Shown one piece after another: positions 1 through 11,299 of a stretch of DNA of 64,000 bases (positions within the stretch are counted from its first letter, which is position 1; each line of letters begins with the position of its first letter). Both the position numbers and the translations under genes were made by a program. Under the pieces are notes generated by a model, which searched no databases, had not been told where the DNA came from, and saw only the letters and a program-made list of their open reading frames with translations. This DNA comes from Laetiporus sulphureus 93-53 (Eukaryota; Basidiomycota; Agaricomycetes; Polyporales; Laetiporaceae): assembly GCF_001632365.1 (NCBI RefSeq), contig NW_024468517.1:454829-518828 (forward strand), read 5' to 3'.

Positions 1-1654
1 GTCACTTACCATCCGTATCCGAGGCTCTCGTACAGCTTTGCGCCGAAGATGCTGAGGATTGTCCCGAATATGCAGCGAAGCACGATGATTGCTGCTATCG
101 CGGAGGCTGCGTACTGCGGGAAGGCATCGACGAGGTAGGTTTGGATGCACACCTGCGAGGGTGGGTCAGTTTGGAAAGGTCATGGATGGAGGGGTGGACG
201 ATGGTTCTTACATATGTGAGCATCATTCCCGACGCGAAGATGCATGCACCGATCAGTGGCACGAGGAAGTAGACTTGCGCCTGTGCTGCCCAGCCGTACA
301 TGAACAGCCCACCTGGCACAAGCAGCATGCCGAGCTGTGCAAAGTACAGGCGTCAGCCCACGGGTGGACAACAGGGGTAGAGTGCGATGACTCGCCTGCA
401 TGGCCGGCATGCGAAACTCGGGCTTTTGGGTATCGTACTTCTTGCAGAGCCAGCGGTAACTGCGATTAAGTGTGACGATGCAGAAGAAGATGGAGATATA
501 GCAGCCAGAACCTGTGCGTCATCATACTTCAGTACTTCTTAGCATAACAATACTCAAAAAAACATACCTGCACCGAGGTAGGCAAGGCCTTCGTTCCCAT
601 CGTGCCACCGATAGGTGAACAGACCGTACAATGGCGTGGGTCCGAACAATAAGGGAATGGTGACGATATGCAGATACAATATGCCGTAGATGAGCGCCAT
701 GTACAATGCCATCGTCGTCACGATGGGCGCGAAGAGCAACATCCGGATCGGCCGGGTGATGCTGTGGTAGAACCCAATAGTGGTGGGTGCGTAGCGCTTG
801 CCCTGCGTGCGTGCGAGGATGTATGGAGCGTAGGTCTCGCGGAGGAAGAAGAACGAAAACATAGTTGTCACGCCAGCGCTGCGTATATGCTGTGAGGCTT
901 CTGCCAGGCGCGGAAGGATGATGTCATGAGAGACTCACGTTATGGCGATAGCCCACATTTGCCAGCGCCAGCCTGCGCGGTCTGCGATGTACCCGCCGAT
1001 GAGGCCGCCTATGGCAGGACCAAAGGTCGGTCCAAAGCCGTAAATCGCCTGTGCTCCTCCTCGTTCTTCACGTGTGAACATGTCGCCGATGGTCCCTCCA
1101 CCCAACGCAGACCCGGCACTGCACCATCGAGGAGACAGCATCAAAAGCCGGTGTGAGATAAGATAAATGAGGCCTCACCTTCCAACCAAGCCTGTGAGGA
1201 ATCGTAAGATGACGAGGCTGGCTATGTCGTGCACCAGAGCGCATCCGACGTTCAGGAGGGCGAATATCCCGAAGAACGTTATGTAGATGATCTTTCGTCC
1301 AAATATCTCGCTCAGAGGAGCAAGGAATAGCGGACCCAGGCCCATCCCAAGGACGAACAGAGCGACAGGCAGCGCGGAGACGTACGAGCTGGTGACATGC
1401 ATCTCCTCGTCTACCTGGAGGGCGCCCACAGCGAGAAGCGTGCTGCACACGGGCGTCACGATCGCTTGTGCAGCGACCAGCCCGACGTTGACCCATTTGC
1501 GCCGCTTTGTCCAGTTATGCGGGTCGAGCTCTGGGGGGATGTTGGGAGGGTCGGGCGGGTCCTCGACAGACTCTTTGTCAGCCATGGAATGCCCGACGTC
1601 CGTGGGGGACTCGCTGAAGCTGCTGTCGCGGTTCAGCAACTCATTGCTCGGCAT
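1..1654 (-). CDS. MFS transporter, DHA1 (drug:H+ antiporter) type, partial at the left edge
   Basis: Likely proton-coupled exporter in the plasma membrane. The start is the ATG at 1654, giving MPSNELLNRD; the open frame further upstream has only a TTG. A polar N-terminal tail with a PHNWTKRRKW motif is followed by TM1 and, around residue 100, the MFS motif-A region (PLSEIFGRK). The next exon, joined at about 1178/1125 through GTGAGG and CAG, gives GSALGGGTIGDMF, GPTFGPAIGG and DRAGWRW, which are signature loops of the fungal polyamine/fluconazole exporter group. A long central exon (about 870-568) and C-terminal helices follow (LVPGGLFMYGWAAQ). A splice donor GGTAAGT at about position 9 shows that the gene continues off the left edge. 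Substrate unknown; its neighbours suggest export of a carboxylic-acid metabolite (inference). Confidence 0.88.
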
Positions 1655-3790
1655 GGCAGGACCAGGTTTGTAAGGCAAGTCGTGCTAACCGACGGGTGTC
1701 TGTGTGCATGTCGGTTCCGCATCCCATTCCTCAAGATATAAATTGAAAATACTCCTGGTAACATACTCGGTTTCCTGAGATATTCACCCAATGCATGCGT
1801 GAGGTGACGAAGGCGAGTTTGCGCTCCAACCGCGATTGTGTCCCGGATAAACTACCTACAGCGCCGGCTGCTCATCGCGCTCATCGGTCAGAAATGGCTC
1901 GTATTTGGCGTGCGCTCCATGTTCTTCGGTGCCCCATTGAGTGAGGACCTGCAGCGTGTAAGACTATCATGATGCGACTTCATCATGGCGATAAAAGTAG
2001 CTGCGAGAAGACACACCTTAAATCGTTAGTGTGTGACGGAGGCTGCGTGGATGATATCAGAATGTACTCTGATAAAGGAAGCTCCAACGTGTACCTGGTG
2101 CCCCTGTCAAAGTAACTTCTATGCGATAAGTACTGCGTAGCAGAGGGTGCGGGCTCAACGGTATTGTGTCCTCATTACTGACTAGCTCCACGTGTAATCG
2201 AATGATACTGTTTGTGAGGGTTTGGTCAACGTACGTGAATGTTGATTGCTGTGCTACCGAATGGTGCAGAGCATGACGGTTGCGGGATCATGGGAGAACG
2301 GATCGCACGGTCGCTTCGCGTCACTTCAGATGACAATCACACGTCCATTACTCCTTGCGCCAGATGTGCTGCTAATTCAGTTGCGCCAAAGCATCTTGTT
2401 CCAGATACAACGCTGGCATTGTCATCCAGTGCATCAAACATCGGGCTCGGCAGCCAAGGCTTCCCTTTTCAGCATCGGATCTAGTGATCAAGTTTGGCGC
2501 GTAATAGACGCATCGATACAGGCTAGGACGAAAGAAGTGTGTTGTTAGTGGCATGGTGCATTGTAGTGTTTAACGAACCTATAGCCGCTGTCAGTTAACA
2601 TGTCGGGATCGGCATGGTACGTAGAAGGCAAGCTCGGGCTTACATCCTGATATATATACAGCTAGGCCTGATTATCAGTGAGTGCACGCCAGATTGAGTG
2701 AATCCACGTCAACTAAAGCATGCTGTGCTGCTTCCAGTCTAGTGTTTACATAATGAGCGTCACCAAGACACCGTTGAGCGTGAGGTGGCCCCGGTTAGTA
2801 GCCCGGGTCGTTCCATTACACTTACAGTTTACTAAATCTGGCAGTAACCGTCAAGACCTGAACTCGTTTCGCTTGTCTTCGAACCACCACTCTCGATGTC
2901 TTGAACATTGCTTCATCTGGTACAAATATAACATGACGGCAAGAGGATCTAAAGCGAAATGCTCGCAGGTAGCAGGCTACTAGCAGCGTTCGCCACAACG
3001 AGAGCTGGGATGCATCATTCTCAAGCCTGACAGACAAGCTACTAGTGTGCGACGATTCATGGTCTGTGGCTCCCGCCGACTGACACCAGGCACGGGCATG
3101 GATTCTAGAGCTATAGTTTACCACTCCCTGCGCGTTTGCATGCGGATGGCAGGTTAAACGAGTCTTCATGGCGTAACTGGTGCCTCTGAGACCGACGCCA
3201 TTGACAGCACCAGCGACTATGCGTCCCGATGGACCAGAGCAACGGTCACAGACTCAGCTGTCAATTGTGCACTGTGTTATTCTTGAAGACACTCATTTCG
3301 AAAGGCTGCTCGCACTGTCATTGGAAGAGTTCCGAGTCTTCGGTTACAGAGCAAAGTACGTGTTTGCATCGATGGCATTGATTGAAGTGCGCACCCCACG
3401 GAGATCTTTAGCTATGTCCCCAACAGAGGCATAACCTCCGACGTCAAAGAGTTACCGAACATACGGAGGCCTATTCGCCGCAAGATGGGCCGGAAGGGTC
3501 GATTTGGCATCGCTTCCTTCCGATCTCTCCCCGGAATGGCGCTTCCTCATTGACACGCATGCAAGATGCTTTACCGTGACGGTTTGGTGTCAGCGCCTCT
3601 GAGGCACCGGTGGACTCCTCGACTGTGCAAGGCCGATTATATCGTCCCTCCTGAGGGACTGACAACTACATATAAGACCTCTCAGAGCGAGTGCATCCCT
3701 CAATCCGTACTCTACATCTTCCGTGGACAGAAGATCGCCGCATCCTCCATTCTACTTGTGGTACATTGAGCCAAGCAGTCGCGAATCGCT
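1655..3790. other. gene-free stretch between divergent MFS and citrate synthase genes
   Basis: About 2.1 kb separates the two divergent start codons. No open frame here has family features, plausible splice partners or a tRNA pattern. Unusually long for this gene-dense window; it must hold both promoters and may hold further control sites. I see no clear repeat. Confidence 0.6.
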
Positions 3791-5316
3791 ATGTCTTTGT
3801 TTGAGACGCATGCCACCACCCATGTCGTATGTACCCTATCTGCGCCGCAGTATCATAGCATGCTGACGGGTCTTTCTGCGTAGCGCACTTTGGTCGATGC
3901 TATAGAGGCCCGCCTACCTTCTCGCGTCAAGCTCTTCCAGAAGCTTTCAAATGAATACGCTGATGTGCCTCTGCACAACATGACCATCGGCAATGTCATG
4001 GGGGGCATGCGGGGCCTACCCTGCATGCTCTGGGAGATATCTGGCACCAGTGGTGCTGGCATCTCATACCACGGCAAGTCTCTCCGGGAGCTACAGGATG
4101 CCTTGCCCAAATGGCCGGGTTCCGAGCAGGTCTCCCCGGAGGCGATGCTCTGGTATCTCTATAGCGGCAGCGTCCCGACGCAGGATGAGCTCGAGCACTT
4201 TGCGGCGGATCTCGCCAGCCGCGGCGAGATCCCCGCCGAGGTCGAGGATTTCTGCGACAGCCTCTCCTCGGACATATCCTCGACTGCGCAGCTCATCATG
4301 TCCCTGTCCATCTGGGCGAATCATTCCAAGTTTACCGCGGCTCTCATGAGCGGCGTGCCGCGCAATCAGCTCTGGAGACACGCACTCGAGGACGCGCTCG
4401 ACAGCCACGCCGGCACACCTCTCCTCACGGCGCGCATACACGCGAACAAGTACCGCAACGGCCGCGGCCGCGATACGCCGTTGAACTCGCAGGGCGACAT
4501 CGCAGAGAACTTCGCGATAAGGATGGGGCGCGGCGCACACGACGCGGACTTCAAGGAGCTCGTCCGCATGTATTGGGCGCTACACATGGATCACGGCGCG
4601 AACGTCTCAGCGCACACTATGCGTCAGTTGATCTAATATCACTGATGCTGTCACGTTCGCCCACTAACCTCGTGATGTCTTAGGCCTCAGCAGCTCGGCC
4701 TGGACGGACCCGTACCTTACCCTCGCCTCTGGACTGATCTCAGGCACTGGCATCTTGCACGCCGGCGCGATCATGCAAGCGCTGCGCTACAATCAAGCTA
4801 TGGCCGCGACGCTCGGGCTCGAGCCCTCCGCGGAGGCTGTCGAGGCGTATGTCTGTCGCACGCTCGCAAAGGGCCATGTCGTCCCTGGCTACGGACACGC
4901 ACTCCTGCGTAGCGCGGACCCGCGTCTCGAACCCATTACGCGCTTCATCAACTCGCGCCCCGCGCCAGCAGCCGCGTCGAGCGAGCACGGCCAGATGCTC
5001 CGCCTCATCGCGCGCAACAGCACTATCGTGCCGGACGTCCTCCGCAGGCACGTGCCGAAGATGAAGAGCACGGCGCCGAATGTGGACTCGCTCAGTGGAT
5101 GCTTGATGTATGCGTACGGCCTCGACGTCGACTTTATCCTTCTCGTTATGGGGTGCAGCCGCGGGATGGGCTTTATGGCGCAGTACGTCTGGGACAGAGG
5201 TATGTGCCGTCGTCCTTGCGGATTTTTCGTAATGCTGACTCGGTGAACCAGCTCTCGGCCTGCCTATCGAGCGTCCGCTGAGCATTACTATGGACCAGAT
5301 AATGTCCAAGCTGTAG
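3791..5316 (+). CDS. divergent citrate synthase family enzyme (candidate alkylcitrate synthase)
   Basis: Expected reaction: condensation of oxaloacetate with an acyl-CoA to give citrate or a 2-alkylcitrate. Four exons (3791-3826, 3884-4622, 4684-5199, 5252-5316) sum to 451 residues plus stop. Family landmarks: GGMRG near residue 62, NVSAH, VVPGYGH, LRSADPR, PNVD, SRGMGF and ERP. They supply the equivalents of pig CS His274 (in GILHA), His320, Arg329, Asp375, Arg401 and Arg421. The partner of oxaloacetate-binding His238 is Arg here (AHTMR instead of AHTSH), and the usual GPLHG is GILHA. The N-terminus begins where mature mitochondrial citrate synthase begins, so no targeting peptide is seen and a cytosolic place is likely. 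The neighbours are DLH, methylcitrate dehydratase and MFS genes. Ordinary citrate or methylcitrate synthase activity is less likely given the divergence. Confidence 0.88.
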
Positions 5317-5754
5317 TTTACGCCCAAAGCTCCAATTTGTATCGTGTGAGATTGCTTCCACACTATATGGATTCCTTTCTGTGCACCGGTAGTATCATTG
5401 TATGCTGAATAGATGTATTGTAGTGATCTGTACGCTGATGTGCGTGAATAGCGGTCGATGTTGTGGCAAAAGGACACTTGCCAACTGGCTGGAATAACAA
5501 GCTGTCTTCCGAGTCTTGACATCGCTATGCACGCAATGACCGGAGACACTTGCGCAAATAGTCACCATCCCTGAATGCATTCCGGATCCAAAAAATCCGA
5601 TAAAATCGACAAGCACCACAGAATTCGAAGGGAAACACCGGAACAAAACATGAAAATGCTATCAAGTCCCAAGACGTAATTATACAAATAGAGCTTCAGC
5701 GTGTCCGTAGAACCAGCTACTATGCGAAAAAAAAAAGTCGAAACGATGAAGACA
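5317..5754. other. intergenic between convergent citrate synthase and DLH genes
   Basis: Holds the 3' regions of two convergent genes. An A-run of ten occurs near 5727. No gene seen. Confidence 0.6.
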
Positions 5755-6613
5755 TCACGCTCCCTCCGGTTTCAAATATCGCTCAAACCAGACGAGCACC
5801 TGCTCCTTCGCCTCGTCCCTCTTCTCCTTCTTCTCGGGTATCGCCATATTCGTCCTCACCGTCCATCCGTGGTTCACGCCCTTGTACACCACCACCTCAA
5901 AGTCGGTCAACCCCTTCTCCTTCAGAATCCTCTCCGTCTCCGTCGCATGACGCGGACCGTAGTGGTCATCGGTCTCCGCAATGGCGAAGCTGATAGGCTT
6001 TGTGATGCCGTCGAGCTCCTTGGGGAAACTCACGAGGGACGGATGGGCCGCGACGGTCGCGTCAAAGTCTTTGTTCATCGTGATCGCGTAGCGGCCGCCC
6101 CAGCAGAAGCCGACGAAGCCGACCTTTGCCTCGGGCTGCGTCTCGCGCAGCTCCTTCAGTATGCCGCCGATCTTGGCGGACTGCGCATCCTTGCTGTTGC
6201 GCAGGAGGAAAGGGACCATCGTGAAGAGGAACAGCGGCTTAATCGCTCTTTGTAAGAGCGTGGGTGAATCGTTATTAGGATCTGTTGCGGAAAGTGTCCA
6301 TTGAGGAATCTTCCAGCCTTCCGATACCGGATCATTCGTGTCATCGTGAGTTTTGAGTGGCGAAGAAAGTGATTGAACGTCACATACCGTCGAATAGATT
6401 TGGAAGGTAGACACGGAAACCGCGTGCAGCGTACTCATCCGCGAGTATCCTGGTGTTGACCAGCTTCCAGCCGAAGATGTCTGATCCGATGACGATGATA
6501 CGCTTCGAGCCCTCGTCGCCCGTGGCGTACGTCGGCAGGCCACCGAGCGTGATCTCTGTCCCGACAGGGGCGCCAACGTGGACAGAGCCGGAGACACAGT
6601 CAGCGCATGCCAT
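5755..6613 (-). CDS. dienelactone hydrolase family protein
   Basis: Alpha/beta hydrolase expected to open lactones or cleave esters/thioesters in the cytosol. Exon 1 is 6613-6388, starting at ATG (MACADCV); exon 2 is 6317-5755. The junction is G|GT donor to AAG|GC acceptor, giving DGWKIPQ, and the total is 262 residues, normal for the fungal DLH family. The catalytic triad is visible: nucleophile Cys in GFCWGGRYA, Asp in AETDDHYG and His in VNHGW. Exon 2 is open throughout, but a short intron near 6240-6290 cannot be excluded. It is convergent with the citrate synthase and co-oriented with the MmgE/PrpD gene. A role in releasing or trimming an acyl chain or lactone in the same pathway is inference only; DLH-family genes are also common as stand-alone detoxification enzymes. 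Confidence 0.88.
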
Positions 6614-7629
6614 CTTGGTGGGAGGTCTTCGGAGGTGGGAGGCGGATGGCAGACGGGGGGTGGGCGGATTCTCTTAGCATGATTTTGAGGCCTTGAACTT
6701 GAGGTTTCGACGAGTCCTAGCAGGGGAGCCGAACAAACGCGTAAGCTCGTAAAGCTATCCACCGGCAGGATGCCTCGGACCGTTATCAAAGTAGTCATGA
6801 CATATCACCGCAGAGCGAAACTTGAGCTTGAAGCTTCATGATGCACGCCAGGAAAACTCCAGTCCGGCTTAGGACATTTTTATCCGCTTGTCGTCACCAA
6901 AAAAAAGACAGTAAGCTCGAAAAAGTTTCAGGACCTTCTTGTTTTGAGCTTTGTTCTGGATTAGAAGTATCTTTGTGCGCTTATTCGCTTGTACAAGCCA
7001 ACTACCAGCAAGAACAGGTCAAAAAGGAGGTTCTCGAGCCCGGACAAGTCGATTTGAGTCTCCCTGATGACTGTCACTTGATGCATTGATGCATGACGGC
7101 GCCAAAGCGTTGTCAGTGGACGTCGGCAGCTTGCCATCAGACGCTCGTGAGTTGTGGCCTCATGCGCGGCCGTATGTAGTAGTATTTGTAGAAAATCGCC
7201 GCTGGCCGCTGTCCGAGGGCGTCGACGAGTGACCGAGTCGCCCGCGCGTCGTAGTTACTCTGAGGCAAAACGCTGGAGACCCTGTCTCCCAGCGATCCCC
7301 GCTATATAGTACCGATGTACATATATACAAATATACCGGTGGCGGCGCTGCCCATTGCCACACACGCGCCCCTCCGGCCCCAGATTGCAACAGTATTATG
7401 GTAGTGTTAACTATAAGCTTGCCTTTCAGCAGTGCCCGCCGGGCCAGACACAACATACACTGTCACTCGCGCTCAATGGAGCGATGCAAAATAGATGAAA
7501 ATAGTTAAGTATTACAGTCGAGTAAACAGGATGCGGATAAGTCAATGTCCTCGCTACGTGACGCTGAACAATTGTATGAAGTCAGAGTTAGTACCAGCTA
7601 GACAGCAGCCGGGCACGAACCTGTGATCA
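6614..7629. other. intergenic between DLH and MmgE/PrpD genes
   Basis: About 1 kb carrying the DLH promoter and the 3' end of the MmgE/PrpD gene. Short AT-alternating tracts lie around 7305-7335. No coding sequence or RNA gene is supported. Confidence 0.55.
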
Positions 7630-9228
7630 TTACAGTCGATACATGACTCTGGAGTTTACCATCTCCGACTCCAACTCCATCTCTGACTGGACCTTGGCCT
7701 TCTGCTGTCCAACCACAGACTCCATCCAATCCTTCACCTTCATGTTCGCCATCTCCTCCCTCATACATTCCTCCCAAAATCCCGACGGGTCGTGGAATAC
7801 CCAATTCGTCAGCTCAACAAACTTGTCCTTCGTACGCGCCGCCGTGTCCTCCCTCCACGGATGGCCCACCGGCCTCTCCACCAGCACCTCATCAAGCACC
7901 GTCCCATCCACCATCGTCACCAGTAGCGCCGCCGCGCCCTTGCCCATCTTCGGGTCATGGTAGTCGCGCGTCATCTGCCCATCCTCCTCCATCGTCATCT
8001 TCCCGCGCAAGGCGTCGACCCTCGGGTCCCGCACCCACGGCGAGTCGTCCGCATAGTCTTCAGCGCACGGCCAGTCGCCCTTGAGCAACGCCACCGCGAC
8101 CATGTAGCGCATGCAGTGGTCGCGGTCCGCGGCGTTGTGCAGCGTCCCAGTCTTATCGATGATCGTCATCGCCGCCTCTGTGGTGCGGATGCGGATCGAG
8201 CGCACCGTGTCAAGGCGGCCGTAAAGCTGCTTGGAGAGAGTCAGCGCGGCTTCGATGCCAGAGATTCCGTGTCCTTCTGCTGCGACCAATTTGGTAAAGA
8301 AGTTCTCGACGACCATCGTCCCGAAAGGCACGGGCAGAACGAACGGATTCCCACCGAAGCTGGAGTGGTAGAAACCCCACTTCGGATCGGTCAGAACGGT
8401 CGGAAATCCCGGTTGCCCAGACCTAGTCATCAACACAAGATGCACGGCTCGCATGCACGCATCACCGGCAGCCCAGCCTTTACGAGGACTGAAGACAGTC
8501 GAGGAAAGCCCATCAGTAGGAGACGATATATATTTTTGTTGTGACATACCTCGTGTTAGGCGACTGTCGGTAGATCCGCAGCGGCTGCCCATCGGCAAAG
8601 GCCTGACTGATTGCAGCATTCGTCTCCGCTCGAGACAGTCCCATGAGCTTCGAGGTCACCGCCGCAGAGGCGACCTTCACAAGGATAACATGATCAATTC
8701 CGACCTTGTTGAAGGCGTTCTTGAGCTGCAATACATGCCGCATGAGCATTATAGCTAAGCAATGAGCTTTGAAAATACCTGGAAGCAACCCTGGACTTCA
8801 TATGTCTTGATGATCGCCTCCAAGACGTCCCTCATCGTAACATCGCTTCCTTCTCGACTAAGCCAATCCGCCACAGGCAATATCGCGCCAATATTATCAG
8901 ATGGATGGCCCCATTCCGCACCGGGGAACGCATCACTATGGTCGAGGTACCGGATGAGCGAGCCAAAATCGAAGCAGGCCTTGAGCAGGTCGAGCACATA
9001 GGGCGTGCCCGGCAGCGGGAACCCGCTCGGCGCAGAGGCGCCTCTGGTTACAGGGCCGATGAAAGACGCGCACGCGGGCACGCTCTCGATCGCACACCCG
9101 AGGGAGTCGAGGAGCGCGATGCGGGCGCGCTTCCAGGCCTTGGGAGTAGTGACCTCGTAGTCGAAGACGTAGTCCGTAATGGACTGTATGATGGCGTCGT
9201 ACTGTGCGGGTTCCGGATTGTACTGCAT
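7630..9228 (-). CDS. MmgE/PrpD family protein (2-methylcitrate dehydratase-like)
   Basis: Family reaction: dehydration of 2-methylcitrate, or in secondary metabolism of longer 2-alkylcitrates, to the aconitate analogue. Three exons (9228-8779, 8725-8550, 8488-7630) give 494 residues, the usual length. The start is ATG at 9228 ([11 protein letters not shown]); the open frame upstream has only TTG. Landmarks in order: [111 protein letters not shown] and GHPWRED. The DHSD and GHPSDN signature in the first exon and the ADRDHC signature are intact. No mitochondrial presequence is obvious, unlike methylcitrate-cycle enzymes. Its place beside a divergent citrate synthase suggests that the pair acts in sequence (inference). 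Confidence 0.93.
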
Positions 9229-10246
9229 CGTCTTGCCTTCCAGCAACCGTTTCTGCTCGATGCTGATATATTTGTACTGTCATGGAGCGCCCATGCGTGA
9301 CAGTGAAGCAGCGCACTCCCGCCATTTACCCTAGCAGATCCCGAATCCGGTACACACTGCAGGGCTGCTGTCAGTGTGCCAAGCGTCCACAGTGCGTACG
9401 AACCGGACGAGCACTTGCCATAGCTATTGCCGAAGATATGCCTGGTCCAGCCATAGGCACCATTAGGACATCTGCTGTCTGGTGGCGTCTTGGTCCATAT
9501 ACTTCCTTGACATGATCACCGCCAAGTCCTGGCAGAACGCATCGAAGTCAAGTCGATATAGAACGCCGCCTAGCCGATGAGGAAGGGGGCTCGCCACTTG
9601 CGTGCCGGACGTATATTCGCCCCAAGGCACCATCATCTCAATCCGGACCGCTCTTTCGTTGGTATTTTAGGCGAAGATCATGACTGCTGTAAAGGGGGTC
9701 AGCATCGTGAAATATTAAATGCAGAGTCAAAGGCGGTAAGCTACCTTAGGCCCTCAGTTATCTGCTGGGAACGGATCGCTCGGCTAGTATGAGAGGTGGT
9801 TACAACAGTAGCATTCATGTTACAGGGGCCGCTGAGCGCTGAGCGCTGAACGTTGAACGTTGAACGTCCGGCACACGCAACGCACCGAGCATTGCCACCC
9901 GATTCAGCGATCCGTTTCAGGCATGCAAGGTGCATCAAAGGTGCACTCGCCTCCGGACATCAAATCGGGTATAGTCTGGACATGCTGGATCAATCGCCGA
10001 AGAATGATTCACTCGTGGCAGCAATGCAGGGAAGCACGATGGACGGGAGGATTTCATAAATAACTCCATTCAACTGCGTGCTACGCCATCGATCGATGTC
10101 ATTATCCGCAGCTTGTCATCACTTCTTCAGCTCTCCAGCGCGGTACTAGGACTTCGACGTGCAATTATGTGTGCCAGCCCATCAGCAGAGCGGGCACCGA
10201 GTTTGTAGTAGGAATGGAAGTTCTGGCGAGGTGGAATCGTAAACAA
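9229..10246. other. intergenic between MmgE/PrpD and cofilin genes
   Basis: Contains the MmgE/PrpD promoter side and the cofilin 3' side. Apart from the 7-bp tandem repeat at 9831-9865 nothing is recognisable. It marks the right border of the candidate metabolic cluster. Confidence 0.55.
9831..9865. repeat. 7-bp tandem repeat, five copies (GYTGARC)
   Basis: Five head-to-tail heptamers: GCTGAGC twice, GCTGAAC once, GTTGAAC twice. Each neighbouring pair differs by at most one transition. It is a short minisatellite in non-coding DNA. Confidence 0.9.
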
Positions 10247-10923
10247 TTAGGCCCCCCGGGATACCTTGTCCAGCACTGTGCGAGCGAGCGATGCATGATT
10301 GCATGAGGGTAAGGCGGTGCGAGGAATGGTGGTTAGTCGGTAGGTGCCAGCGAAGTACAGGCAGATTGACGCACCGCTCTCATATGCCACCTCGCTATAG
10401 TCCGTACCCTGGATCTCGGCCGCAACACCCACTAGCGAGCGTCGGAGCGCATCCTTCGACGATGCAAACAACATCTTCTGCTTGATCTTTGAGTCGTCAG
10501 GCGACCTGAGCAGTGATGAGTCAGAGGGGCGCGAAAGATCGCAACGTCCTCCACCACACCCAGCGTCGGCGCAGAACAGCAGCAGCACAGACTCACCAGG
10601 AGAAGAAAGTGATCTTGTTCCTCTTGCCCGCACCCTCCTTTTCGTACTCGAAATCGTAGATCGCCCATCTGGGCTCGTTCTCGGGGAGGTCGGCGAGGAA
10701 ATCCTCGTAATTGTGCGACTCGGACTGCTTCTCGACGACAATCTCCGTGTTGTCCTTGTTCAGCGTGAAGATGATGTACTTGATTTTCTTGCCCAGCTTG
10801 AGGCTCTGGTATGCGGTCATGCAATCGGGGCCGACGCCAACGCCAGACTGAGAAGCCTGCAATAGAGCGATGCAAACGATGAGCAGCTTAGACGCGTCCC
10901 AGCGCAGCAATGCGACGTACCAT
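10247..10923 (-). CDS. COF1: cofilin (ADF/cofilin actin-severing protein)
   Basis: Binds and severs ADP-actin filaments and drives actin turnover in the cytoplasm. Four exons (10923-10921, 10847-10597, 10505-10375, 10275-10247) give 137 residues, typical of fungal cofilin. Exon 1 is only the ATG, followed at once by the donor GTACGT. The protein begins [11 protein letters not shown]; the Ser after Met is the conserved phospho-regulated site. Further landmarks are [29 protein letters not shown] with the actin-binding basic loop, and the long helix [16 protein letters not shown] followed by [14 protein letters not shown]. The neighbour on the right is another actin-binding gene, alpha-actinin. 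Confidence 0.96.
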
Positions 10924-11299
10924 GATAGTTGATAGTGCAAAAAAGGGAGTTGGTGGACGGAGAGAGGTGCGGGTGGATGGTGCTGGTAGAGTATTGAGTG
11001 TTACAATATAAGTATCGCGATATGGCGATGAAGCCGGCGATTGCCACTCAGATTGCCCGTAATTGGCTGTCACTGCCTCTCTCCTGTCCTCTTTTCCATC
11101 GCCACTCGCAGCACTTACTCTCTCACATGGGCCAGGCCGCGAGGAGAAAAACACAGCATGCTGCGTATGCAGGTCCAGCCGGGACGGCCATTCACATCTC
11201 GGAGCCTCGCAGCAGCATAAGCGACCAGCGCGCTAGTATTAGGACATTACTACCATGACAGAAGCATTATTGATATGACGGAGAACTGCGGCCAACGCT
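10924..11299. other. cofilin promoter and alpha-actinin 3' region
   Basis: About 375 bp between two co-oriented minus-strand genes. A short CT-rich stretch lies at about 11070-11115. No gene seen. Confidence 0.5.

Noticed and set aside
1655..3790. Several open frames of 60-115 codons
   Set aside because: No protein-like pattern, no matching splice partners, no similarity I recognise; treated as intergenic.
4091..4540. 149-codon minus-strand frame inside the citrate synthase gene
   Set aside because: Arg/Ala-rich composition typical of antisense reading in GC-rich coding DNA; the plus strand codes for a recognisable enzyme.
7630..9228. Mitochondrial methylcitrate-cycle enzyme
   Set aside because: Possible in principle, but no presequence and no methylisocitrate lyase nearby; kept as alternative under the cluster finding rather than as the main call.
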